The notes under the pieces: model-generated | Seen by the model: the letters and a program-made list of their open reading frames with translations, nothing else | Database searches by the model: none | What the model was told of the DNA's origin: nothing | From: Saccoglossus kowalevskii | Taxonomy: Eukaryota > Hemichordata > Enteropneusta > Harrimaniidae | Direction: 5' to 3' | Length of the DNA stretch: 42,879 nt | Assembly (NCBI RefSeq): GCF_000003605.2 | Contig: NW_003139349.1 | Coordinates: 1 to 42,879 of the forward strand | Position numbers and translations under genes: made by a program | Part shown: one piece after another, positions 20,843-32,690 of the stretch | Layout: the number at the start of each line of letters is the position of its first letter | How positions within the stretch are numbered: the first letter of the stretch is position 1

Positions 20843-23580
20843 TTTTTGTTATTTACCACAAGCTCTAAAACTACACACTTCAAGGCAAATTGGTGTTGAA
20901 GACTACTCACACTTACAGTAAGGGTTGTTTCTGTAGTACCAACTACGTACAGCATATCACTTTATATCTTCCACATGATTCGTCAGAAAATCTATCACAA
21001 TTAGTCTGTTCGTTTAACTATTAATGTCCAGTCCTAGAGAGTGTGAACATAAAGCCAGGTAGGAATACCTACATACGTATACTTTGTGGTCAGGACATCA
21101 AAATGCCACCTCGGCATGCTCTTGGTAAAAGAGTGTGGCTTATAATCATGACCTTATAGAAAACAACGTATTTGCACAAAGGTGAGAATTACTATAAATC
21201 TGTATGCCTAACTTGGCTGGAGAACATTGTGAAGCCTTGCCAAATCGTAAAGGAAACTAACTTGGCTGAATCTTTAAAGAGACAAGGTCATTGACCTTTT
21301 TACTGGAACGAAGAATCGATTTTGTCTCCACTCCTGCACTCCTCTTCGAGGGGGATCGGGAGCACATGTAAAGGCGGTTCTTGGCGACCGATGTGAGAGC
21401 AGGTCTTGGTCTCTCCGTGCAAGTTGTGAAGAGACACGGACTATGCTGTATGCGGGTTGGAGAACTTCGCCAGGTCAATGGCGGAGACCACTAAATGTCA
21501 AGCCAGTAAACAGCGTGCTGGTTGAGGGCATTTTGGAAGTTGGACATAGAAATCCTCAATTTTGATCTGCATAGCTAACACTGCTGGCTAAATACAAAGA
21601 CAATGGTAATTGTTACCAGTAACATTAGTATTTTACACATACACCCACATTGGTGTAGGGAATTTCTGAGGCTGTAGTGGTGTATATTGTCATTTCTTTT
21701 ATTATTGATTGCATTATTGTACGTATTGTACTATTATTTAGTAATCTATTATTTTATGAAGGATGTTGTAAATGACTTTCTGTGGGGGAAGGGGTGAAAT
21801 CGTCCATCTTTGTAGTCTTCCAACTCCTTGCATCGGGTACTGTCCGTGCCGCGCCACGCCGGTGGTTCTGGCTAAGCAATCTAGCACGGTTATGAAGAAA
21901 CGTGTTACATTTAAAAAAAAAATATTAGCTTAACTTGAAAAAAAGCTAGTTATTAATTAATGTATTTATTTACTAATTTTGTTTTTCTATATATATTTTT
22001 TAAAAGTGAAACTAATTCATCGGCAACTTATCAATTGTTGTGTGAGTTTGAACTATTGTAAAAAATTAATTTCATTTTTTTTTTTGCTTTTTCTTACCCA
22101 GACAGTCTTGGCTAGATAGTGTTAAAATATCGGAGCATTGTCATTCCTGGAACATACTCAAAAATCAATTTTAAAATATAGGGAACCGACGCACGCGTAT
22201 GTGATTAAAAGTCCCGAAAGTCTGTTTACATTGCTCTTTGATTGACAAGTCACTGTTGATGTCATATGCAAATGATTGCTGGCCTCAGTTACGGAGCAGC
22301 AGGTGTGCGACTTTCTGTCCTGGCTCTCTGTTTACTTACCTCAAGCACGATCAACTAGCAAACTACAAAAACAGACAAGACGTAGACGCTTCCAGCATGC
22401 AAGCGGAATGAAAAAAACATACACTTGTAACTGATAAGAAAACTTTTTCTCCCTCAAATAAATTGATTTTTCATTTATTTTCATGTATGAGGTAGCGTCG
22501 ATAGGGCGATTTAATTTTCGCGCAAAACAAGGCCACAATTTCTTTTGTTTTCTTGGTGCATAGATTTCAAGCTTTTTCACATTGTGGGCGAAACTAAAAA
22601 ATGTTTCCACACATTTTTACTCCAACGCCATTTTAACACTGAAGTAAACATTTTTCGTTTCGCTGTAACGATTATCGTGCTGATAGAATTGCGATGCAAT
22701 TGACAAACAACACTGCTGTTGCTGTCATGATAACTAACTTTTCAGTGTCAAAATGCACAAACATAAAATGCTCGGTTAATTAAAAATAAAAAAATACCCT
22801 GGAAATTACCAAAAAATCGGCAATGAGATGCTGTTTTTAATCACCGCGGAAAAATCATGCACTCTTTGATGCCATCTTGGTTACCTTAATCGGAAACCCC
22901 CTTGTCAGTTAGCATGCACCGGTAGCGATGTCTACAGAAATTAGAGCCAATTAGAAATATAGTCTCCCATCCTGCATCTCTACCTTAAGAGAATTACAAC
23001 TATGATTGTTACTATATCAGCATAATTCTTTTTGCTGATCAAAGTACACTATTATTTATTAGCGTTTTTTTTAATTTGTTTTTATATTTCATTGGACCTG
23101 CTTTTCTAATGAGGGAAATGAGCCAAGATTTACTACTAATGATAAACATTACAAGTGCAGATTAAATGAAAGGATTATAAAAATATCAGTATGATATCTC
23201 TCACCTTAAAAATAGTTTGTTTGTTTTTAAAAAATCAATGCGTTGCTCATGTTTAGAACATGGCTTTAAAGAATTGTTAGTTCTTCAAGGTGATGGATTT
23301 TTAAGTTTTGCTCATGTTTGTATATAATAAAAGTTTCATGCCAAAGAAATAAAAGGTACTATTTGTATTGTGTTTCTACGTATGTCGGAGGTTGGATAAA
23401 ATACCCAAACACAATTTAATAATTAGAGATCATTAACACTGTAAATTTGGAAAATGTAAAAAGTAGCCCATCATTTTTCTATCAACCCACTTTATATAAA
23501 GACTTGTACCCCCCAACAAAACTGTAAATTCAAAAAAAATGATTAACTAGTACAGTGTAAATAAATTGTGAAAAGTAGCT
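20843..23580. other. Noncoding left flank of unit B
   Basis: Matches 1-822 and 2159-3983 of unit A without the gag-bearing segment. It has 92 extra bases at 21455-21546. Near 23580 it jumps to the counterpart of about 4350, dropping part of the hypothetical relic's 3' end. No supported gene. Confidence 0.55.
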
Positions 23581-23639
23581 TTGCATCCTTGCAATCACTC
23601 ATTGCCTTAATGCATTCTAAATAAGAACAATTTGACAAT

Positions 23640-24918
23640 TTACTTCTTCAACTGATAAGGAATGTATCCATTCATATACCTCAGAGCATTTTCTTCTACT
23701 TTACTCAATGCGTTGTCATTTACCAGCAGTGTGCTTACTGTACTGTGACATGCTTTAAGTGCCATAAACATCATTTTCATAATATATATCTGTTCTAATC
23801 TGAAAACATCATCACTTGCACTATTATCAGGCACTAAAGCTTAAATGTACATTATTGCTAAAGTATGTTGATTTGAATCAGTACATAAATTATAGAATGT
23901 AATTCAAACTCATTTCCACTTGACGGCAAATATTTCGTGTCAGCAGCTACAATTGCTTGCCACAGGCCAGTCCCTATCTTGTATAGGTACTCTGAGTAAC
24001 TCATTACCTGTTTGGGTGGACAATGACTGACTTGCTACTTTCGCTAAAGACACTACTGCATCTCCATGTATATTTCCTTTGAAGAAAAACTTTGGATCTA
24101 CAGTAATGACTTTTAAATACCTCAGAAGCTAATGGTTCCAAATCAGCCAGATAGTCTTCTGCAGAATACTTTGGTAATGTTCTGATCATTTCTGTAAAGA
24201 AAACAAATGATAAATATTACCTAACAATATTGTTTAATTTTGACCAACTTCCTCGCCCCAAAAAAATTCAATGCTACCAAAAATACATTCATTTCTGCAA
24301 AGAACTGTGAATGGGTAAATTCTACCACTACATCCAAGTTTTGCTACCTGGTTTTTCCAACAATAAATATTGAATAGTGTATTACTGACTATAATAATTT
24401 AACCTCTCCTTCTCAGATTGTTATAAGTGTTCTCAAGTCCCAATTTCTCCAAGGCATAAATGTAACCCTTAAATCCTCTCTGTATAACCCAAAAGGGATG
24501 TAATCTATTTTTGTCCATTCATATACTAAAGAAATCTTACTTTTTTGGGTTGTTGCTTCGTTAGTTTTACTGGCTCTGACCCCTTAGATGTTGATGCTTT
24601 AGGTGCAGTGGTATCTTCAGTCTTCGGTTATGAGATGCTGAAAATGAATATAAACACATTTTACTAGGAATTTGACAAAACAGCAACTGTACCATCAGTT
24701 TTTTTTAAAAATAACAATGATGTTTCTTACGAAATTCACACCTTCATTGTATTCACGTTATTGCCTTTAAAACACACGTGAACACACACAGGAAATGTCA
24801 CAGTCAAACTCTACCCATAAGATATTTCAAGGTAAATATGTGGGTCACCCATTATTTCCTCCAAATCAATATCGGAATCGTCGAACAAAAGAAGATCTTT
24901 GGAAAAGCTATCTGGCAT
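23640..24918 (-). pseudogene. Decayed hypothetical gene, copy 2 (3' truncated)
   Basis: It has the same pieces as copy 1: acidic 35-codon first piece 24918-24811, Lys/Ser/Thr-rich piece ending at a GTAAG donor, the MIRTLPKYSAEDYLADLEPL piece near 24189, and a final piece from about 23834. Here the last piece stops at YQLKK followed by TAA near 23640, because of small changes plus a deletion that removes the counterpart of about 3983-4350. The remaining C-terminal residues of copy 1 are lost. The same truncation appears in the inverted copy at the window end. Confidence 0.5.
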
Positions 24919-26529
24919 GTTTATTTCCGCGTTTAAGACTGCTCTTCGGTGAAAGGTCAAAGTGCCATGTATAGCAATACTTCGCTCTTAGCTCTGTAGT
25001 TATAATAGAACGACACGGCACCGTCCTAGTAGAGTGAATGTTGTGTGTGTTTCTTTTGTACTACTATAACGACGTTTACGAACCCCAAGGTGAAGCGCCA
25101 GCGAGTCTTCAACAACCAGAACACTAATCGGACTCACCCTGTTATATCTCACGATTCTATTGTAATATGTTGTTTGTATTATTTTTGTTTTGGCTCTCTT
25201 GTATAATATCCAAGCTAATCCTAAACTGTGTCCCAGCATATTGTGTAATTATTGTATTATTATCACTTTATACGTTTTATATTTCTGAAGTGTGTTACCG
25301 TGGTTGTAGGTCTGGGTGATTAATAAGGTTTAGCGTTATTGTAACTGTTAAGTGCTGACTACTTGAACACTCTGCCCTGTTTTATGTAAATTGTATAGGA
25401 TTTTGCTCCTATTCAAATTTCGATACAATGTCATTGGTTGTTACTCGTACAGGACGGGTCAACACACATTTCGCTGATTTTATTTATGCTTCTTTCGTCG
25501 AGTGTGTGAGCAACCCCTACGTAGTTTGTAATCTCATGTAGTTCAATTTTGTTATTCCGTTGTGTTGACTACCAGTATACCAGATTGTTAGTGCGCCCTC
25601 TATTGCAGTTGAGGGATTATTGTTGTCATTTTCCACCAGTGTATACTTTGAAAGTGCATTCGTTGTTGTGTAAAATACAATACATTCGCTAAAGCGATAA
25701 ATATCCCTATGTGTCTTAGATTGTTGTACGTTGTGAGACTTGTATGTGAGTGAGACCGACTGGACATCTGGCGGACGTACCCCTGGTAAATTGTACCCGT
25801 GCTAGTCTATTTATATTATTTAGCTGGTAGCACATCGGAATAATGCAACATCAATTCTTACTGGGATTTTCATTCCCATGTTAGAAGAATTAGTCTGGTG
25901 TCTATTCCCAATAGATCTGTCGATCGGTGAGGGTTTCAGATGAATACATGAATTGTTTGATTTGGTGTGAAAGAACACCACAGACATGGTCGCTTGTCCT
26001 ACAGTATTTTTTAATTAAGACAGATAGCATTCAGCTCATATTAGCATAAATTCAGGATTGAGGATCTGTTCATTCATTAGATCACAGGAAAAGGCTGATG
26101 TGCAGTATAATAACTAATCAACGGTATTCACTACGATGTAAGTAATTCAATGGTAAGTTCATCCAATCACTGATAATATGTATTGTATGTTTACCAGCGA
26201 GTCTCTAGTTTCTCTCAGTTTAATTGTCTTCACTGTATAACATGCATAAAACCGTCATGTTGCCGGGACGCCCTGACAATAGTTTGATTAGTTTTTCCTG
26301 AACAGAATTTTGCGTTTACATTTATACTATTATTTTCCATGTTAATTCAAGCATGTTTTATCTGCATAACTAACATATCTATCCCAGTATTATTTGATAT
26401 TCTGAAATTGTGTGCAGACTTTTTTTATTCTAGCCCATATTGATATATATCATATACATCAGCAGTTGAGATAAGCACTGGAGTAAATAAATATGACAAA
26501 GACAATTACTTTTTTCAATTAAAATCAAA
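24919..26529. other. Flank between hypothetical relic and protease 3' end, copy B
   Basis: Near-identical to 5707-7317 and, inverted, to about 39900-41534. No gene supported. The LTR-like stretch lies at about 25290-25760. Confidence 0.5.
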
Positions 26530-26574
26530 TTTATTCACGTCTACATCATGTGCCATGTTCTCTGATAAAACGAC
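26530..26574 (-). promoter_or_regulatory. Probable 3' UTR exon and polyA signal of protease gene 2
   Basis: The acceptor TTTATAG precedes a possible last exon starting at 26574 on the minus strand. AATAAA is at 26535-26530. The arrangement is the same as in gene 1. Confidence 0.55.
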
Positions 26575-26842
26575 CTATAAACAAAGAAAATACATCAGTA
26601 TAGTATAATTGTGGAATGGGAAGGAATGGCAATCAGTATATTCATATCAGGCAACACATCACATGAGACCTGGCAATGTTACATTCATATTATTTAAATT
26701 GGACAAACACACCCAAGCAAAAACCTTTAGCTAGGATTTCACTGAAAATAACTTTAGCTAGGATGATAATGCATATGCCAAGTCAGACAGTTTAGTTCTA
26801 ACATAAAATAAATATTAACTTGCTTTTACTTATTGTGTATAT

Positions 26843-29800
26843 TTAGTCACAATATAACAACAAATTTGGTGATCCATTGGGGTCATTTACTGCACCAATA
26901 GTAGAATCCAGAGCAACAATTTTATTTCTACAGCTGGCATTGTCGTTACAAGTGCCAGCACCCAGATGTACGGCGGCAACACCTTTGAAAAAAAAATCAA
27001 ATTTGGATTATACAAAATACCAAAATAAATAAACAAATAAGGCATAGACTTTAAAGCTGTTTTTAATAAACCTACTTTAAGGTATTCTTACCAGAGACAT
27101 GAGGACATGCCATGGAGGTTCCACTTATGGTTTCATAACAAGAATCACACGTATACCAGGCGCTTCTAACAGCAACACCAGGTGCAAATATGTCAAGACA
27201 GCTGCCCCAGTTGGAGAAGCCTGCTCGATTGTCGTTAACGTCGGTTGCCCCAACAGTGATAGCCTAAATCGGATTAAAGTACGTCATATGGCATCACTTG
27301 TTATAGTCACTTAATGTATTTTTTTCGTAATACTAGTATATAACATTTCGAACCTATTATCCAAAACCAAGGAGTTCTAGTTCTAGTGTATCGATTTGAT
27401 TGCTATAAGTGTCCGATATGTATACGTACATCTTCAACTCTTGCAGGTGAAGTATTGCAAGCATCTTGGTTTTCATTGCCAGCTGCGATGGAAGCCGTAT
27501 AACCATCATCGATAACTCGTTGTACGGCATTGTCTAGTGATAAACTAGCACCAGCCCCAACAGACATGGATACAACAGACCTGGATGGAGTGTCTCCCCA
27601 AGCAACTATTTCATCAAGGCCTATAAATAACATAACTCGCATTGAGGAATCTTCATATTATACTAAACTATTTTTCACCAAATTAAGATTTACTAATTTC
27701 ACATTTTACTTATTTGTCTGACTTTTGCGATATTGATATCATTCGCAAGACGATGCATTCGAAACATTGCATCACATCTTGGGGGTCACCTACCAGATGG
27801 TATAACGATTTCTTAATTCAACGACAGGTTCTATGAATAATCAGATTTTAGTCAATCGATGTAAACCCCAGCTTACCATCAACCATGTTTGAAATAAGAC
27901 CACTTCCCTGACAGTTCAATACTCGTACACTGTACAATAATGTGTCTGGGGCAATGCCAACTGAGTTACCTCCTACTGTTCCACCACAATGGGTGCCATG
28001 GCCGTTACAGTCTTCACCCTATAAATGAAATAATATAAGCGAACATTCAAAACGTACAAATCACTAACCGTAACTTCAAATCATCAAGACATGCATAGCA
28101 TATGGTAACTGTGTTTTTGCCACTATGAACATCTGTGATACATACATTGTTGCTTGAATCGTAGTCCCAGAAGTATGATGCTCGGTTATCAAACTCATTA
28201 TGAGAGTGTCGCAAACCAGTGTCCAAGATGTATGCGTTGGCACCGGAACCAGTAGCTGGACAAAACCAAAAAAGCGCGTATTCGTTATTTTCTGTAGCTG
28301 TTGGAACTTAAAAACACATTATTTTATATCTTATTTTATATTTTTATATCTTGTTTCTACAGTAGCTTGTTATTTGTGAGGAATGGGTAGTATCACAAAA
28401 ACCGGTACTGTAAAGTTATCACGCAACCGACAGTCTGTCGTAATCACATCATATTATGTCATGTGTTTTATCTGTGAAAGTGAACTGATACCATAGGATA
28501 ACTTGTGATAGTTCCTAAAATGTTTGATAACAACCCTACTGCTAGAGTGCTCACCATAAAGGTTCATTCTACCATCAAGGTTGTTGCTGCGTTGATCTGT
28601 ACGGTCCATTCCCCATTCCACTGTAGCTCTTGTGATACCATCATCTTCAATATACTCAATTTCATCCATATTACGAAGCTATAACGGTATACCAATTTAG
28701 AGTTACCATTAAAATTATAAACACATGCGTTATGTCGTGATATCTTAAGATTATTAGAATTATGTGACATCGGAACACAACGTATGTAAACTGCCTCAGT
28801 CCAATGCAAAAAGTATCGGTATTTTCACAAATTACTCATTCCAATGTACTTGCAATTGGAAGCAAAACAAAAAACTTTGAACAAAACAACCATTGCTACA
28901 TCATCCAGAAATTATACCTGGTCCAAAAATACTTAAAAACAAATAAAACCTCATTGAGAAATTTCAGGTAGATGTCACATTCATATCACACAAGTCGGTT
29001 AGTAAATAGAATTTGTTCGTTAGAAAACACTGAAAATGCACTTATACTAAATCACTAGTTTAAAAAAGTGATATATACAACAGTTAACAATAAATACTAC
29101 AAAAGTCATATGTAATGTTTTGACAAATATTCCATGCTAATATAATGGTGGGACGTAATATTTCGCTCAAATAAAGCTATTTTATGTTTTTTGCCGTTAT
29201 TTATCTGAACGTCGTACGTATTATTGAATTTAGTTCTTCATGGTAGAAACAAACAAACAAATAAACATTAAATGTGATCTTACACTAGTGATAATCTTCG
29301 GCTGTGCTGAAATAGCAATTCCATTGAGCACTTTACGGTATTTTTTAACTACTGAAGCACCCAAGGGAGCCATCTTGCTCGCAAAATCTGAGATAGATAC
29401 TCCGTCCTGTAATTTGAATAATATATCATGGAAGTAATAATTGTTCTAATAAAATCTTAATGGAGACCGCAAATAATATATATGTTTTGAACTGCGTATA
29501 ACTGTTATTACCTAATTCACCACCTATGGAGATATTGCCCGCAACTGAGCGACACAGAGTATAGGCATACACAATTATGTATTGACCACAATCAATAAAT
29601 CATAAAATAAAGTATGCAACTGATAAAGATTCATATTTGAAGCGAATTGACCTTTCTTCAAGTTCCCGAAACGACCCATTTTGCCTCGTGTAGCCGCTGC
29701 ATTTGGAACTGTTCTGTGGAATAAACAATCACTGTGGCGACAACATTGATGTAGGTGTATCATAACTGCATCTCAAAGTCGTCGTTTAGATACTCGTTTA

Positions 29801-30666
29801 TTTTGCAAATTTTGCACATAAATGTCTAAAATAAATGTACACGATGCGAAAAATGAAAAATATCGCATTTTTGTCATAATTCGCCATGCTTTTCCATGTA
29901 AAGAAGAAGCGCAGTGTTAACGGCCAGTAGTAGTATTCCAGTGAGAATTACAAATGTCGCTGCTTTTCAATGTTGATGGATGACATAATCACCGTGTTTA
30001 GTGGAAATGTATAAAGTAATAGCCTATACAAACAAAGGCTACTTCTTTATAACGTTCAATTATTATGTACAATTATATATGTCTATCTATTTCCTTAAAG
30101 CAGTAATGACTAGATTAAAATATCTGTGATGATGCAAATTTTAAATGTAGGGTTTAAACAATTCAATGCAGATAACCGAAAATACACATGCAATTTATTA
30201 TGAATTACGCAATAGCACTGTTTTTATGTGTCGAATACAGTGATTTCATTACTTACACAGTGGGAAAAATCTGCTGGATATCATTGATTTCTTAAAATGA
30301 TTTACTTCATTGTATGCTTTATTCCTGCTATGACGTGTGATGGCTGAATATTGTTGAATTCACATGTATTTTGGAGTTTTCTGGCCAATTAGAATTTATT
30401 GTTACAGTCCCTATATTTTATATTTGAGAAATCGTAACCAGCTCAAAAAATCTATCAATCATTCAATAAATAAAATTTGAGATATTGCTCATAGATTTCA
30501 TAATTGTGAATGCGTATCTTATAAATCCCTGTAGTATTACAGTGTATGGATAATGACTTACCTTCAATTTGATCAAATAACGACCTTCTACGGCATCACG
30601 GACCCTGTAGTAAGGGGCCGTCGCTACGGCTGTTGCAACGAGCACGGCGAGAATCAAGAAACGCAT
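26843..30666 (-). CDS. Secreted proteinase K-like subtilisin serine protease, gene 2
   Basis: Coding exons on the minus strand: 30666-30562, 29406-29284, 28678-28555, 28255-28146, 28018-27877, 27620-27430, 27263-27092, 26982-26843. Exon lengths and phases equal gene 1, and the frame is open for 368 residues. The signal peptide is [17 protein letters not shown], followed by an I9 propeptide and an S8 domain with Asp129, His161, Asn250 and Ser315 all present. Against gene 1 I count three base changes in the coding exons: Phe6 to Leu in the signal peptide and two silent changes (in the codons for Gly160 and for the Gly of ITVGAT). The mature enzyme is therefore identical. Introns differ more, including a 90-base block at 29801-29890 that gene 1 lacks. 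Expected role: extracellular endopeptidase activated by self-cleavage of the propeptide. Confidence 0.9.
29801..29890. repeat. 90-base block in intron 2 of protease gene 2 only
   Basis: Between CTCGTTTATT and TTCCATGTAAAG, unit B has about 90 extra bases rich in A and T, with a weak internal palindrome (GCGAAAAATG... ATCGCATTTTT). Unit A joins the flanks directly near 10590. It may be a small insertion. No family recognised. Confidence 0.5.
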
Positions 30667-30787
30667 TTTCAAAATAATGGTCTGTGAATCAAATCGCAAA
30701 ATAAACACGTTGTACATATACAAGTTGACTGGATCTGGACGTAGTTAGCACGACTTTGATACATAATCTTATTCAAAGTAAACTTAC

Positions 30788-30812
30788 CTTGTCACGAATG
30801 AGTACAATATTG
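30788..30812 (-). other. Noncoding first exon of protease gene 2
   Basis: The leader ends GTGACAAG and is followed by the strong donor GTAAGT (intron starts 30787). The acceptor is before 30681. The start near 30812 is inferred from TATA spacing. Confidence 0.6.
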
Positions 30813-30833
30813 GATAATTGAGGCTTCCAGCTC

Positions 30834-30841
30834 TTTATATA
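30834..30841 (-). promoter_or_regulatory. TATA box of protease gene 2
   Basis: TATATAAA on the minus strand, in the same position relative to the leader exon as in gene 1. Confidence 0.7.
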
Positions 30842-30880
30842 GTCTAACAACACAGAGAGGTAACCTAATTTCCAAATCAA

Positions 30881-30899
30881 TGATAAACTATCTTTATCT
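30881..30899 (-). promoter_or_regulatory. Cluster of GATA-like sites upstream of protease gene 2
   Basis: Three cores in 19 bases, identical to the gene 1 cluster (TGATAA on plus, AGATAG and AGATAA on minus). Regulatory role inferred from motif only. Confidence 0.4.
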
Positions 30900-31255
30900 A
30901 ACATAGACCCAATTGATTGTCAAAAATAGCGATTACATTGACAAGCATCTCCGGTGATAAAAAAACACACACATAGCAATTTTGTTATCAAAGCATTCAC
31001 TTGTTTGGTTCGCACATAACTCATCCTTTTACCGTAATCCTTTCCTCAGCAAATTTTTCTCCATTACGTCAATTACGATAAGGGACTGGACAAAAAAGGA
31101 CAGGGTGGTAGGTCGGTGTTTTTTGAAAGTCGTGTACATAAAAATATATGACCCTACACAAACATTTGCATATAATTTGCTGACCTCCCCCTTGAATGGT
31201 GCATGAAAAATTGTGACCTCCCTCTTTCTAAGGGTAAGGATAGTACATATATTAA

Positions 31256-31345
<90 letters not shown>

Positions 31346-32050
31346 ATACATACTAATTGATGTTCTACTACACAGCTTATAGAACTTTCTACTTCAATCA
31401 GTTAGCCACGCTCTCATTGAGAAGAGAACAATGTATGATACTGTGTATATACCAAATTAGGGTGATACATACACACTTTTACTGGCACATTTATGAGTGT
31501 CGTGTATTGAATCGTGTGCATTATTTACAATACGAGATACACATGTTCTATAACACCATTCTATATTCTTATTATATGCCCTAGATATACGCTTTGTTGA
31601 TAACAACACTGATATTCAGCAAAATTTTACTGGTTTAACAAATTCTAGCATTAATTGGAAATCTATCGAGAAGCCTTTTATCCAAATCTTGTTAGAAGAC
31701 TTGCCCGCCACACAGTATAAATATGTGAATGAAAAAAAGAATCATATTCACCAAATCATCTTCAATGTATTATGTATGAATCACTGTGATGTTTCATGAA
31801 ATAATATATATGATTCAAAGCCTACCTAAACAATGAACCTATGAAAATGCACACGATACCAAGATATAAGTTTGGGCAATCATGGAATGCCAGCTTTATT
31901 AGTCCCCCATCAAAGTTCGAAACAAGGGCTTATAATGGTGTCTCTGTCTGTCCTTCTGTCCAGAGTTATATTTCAGAATCCTGTGAACCAGTTCTGTTCA
32001 TTCTCTGCATGTGCCTAGTATTTTACCTGGGACATATGCACATGCAGTAG
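30900..32050. other. Upstream region of protease gene 2
   Basis: Counterpart of 11601-12720, containing the TA microsatellite. No gene seen. Confidence 0.5.
31259..31343. repeat. (TA)n microsatellite, copy B
   Basis: About 85 bases of TA, compared with about 62 in unit A. The Tyr-Ile repeat frame it yields is not a gene. Confidence 0.97.
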
Positions 32051-32054
32051 TTCG

Positions 32055-32690
32055 CAGATTAAATCTAATATGTCTGACTGGCAGCCATTTTTTGTATGCC
32101 TGCTTTGTCAGTTTTTCTTAAACTTTTGTACATATATTATACATTTTAAGATATATTACATGACATTATCAGTTTATAATGATTCGTTTTGTGATCGGAT
32201 CAAAGATGGCTGACTGGCAGCCATTTTGTTTTTTGAAAATGTGGTATTTTATACAAGCTTTGTCAGTTTGTGTTCAAATTTGGTAAATACATTATACTTG
32301 TTATGATACATGTCTATGTTGATTCGTTTCAGGATTGGCTCAAAGATGGCCGATTAGCAGCCACTTTGTTTTTTGGAATGTTTAAGAATTAATTGATTGT
32401 TTTTTTTTCATTCATGTTTGGCACATACATCATCAATATAGGAATACATGTTTTTTTGAAAAATGTGGTTTCTTCGACAAGATTTGTCAGTTTTTGTTCA
32501 AATTTGATATAAATTTGATGTGTATGTTGAAATACATGTCCCTGATGATATGTTCCGTGTTTGAATCAAACGGGCAGTCATCTTGATTTTTTCAAAATAT
32601 ATTGTTGACATGTTTTTTTTTCTCTTCAAATTATACATGACACACGTTCATGACAATTCGTTGCACAATCGGGTCAAAAACAATCCTGTT
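32055..32690. repeat. Degenerate ~130-140 bp tandem repeats with a hairpin core, copy B
   Basis: Counterpart of 12735-13350. The best monomer carries ATGGCTGACTGGCAGCCAT at 32206-32224, a 7 bp hairpin with a 5 base loop. Confidence 0.6.

Noticed and set aside
31154-31351. Frame encoding a Tyr-Ile repeat
   Set aside because: It is the translation of the TA microsatellite.
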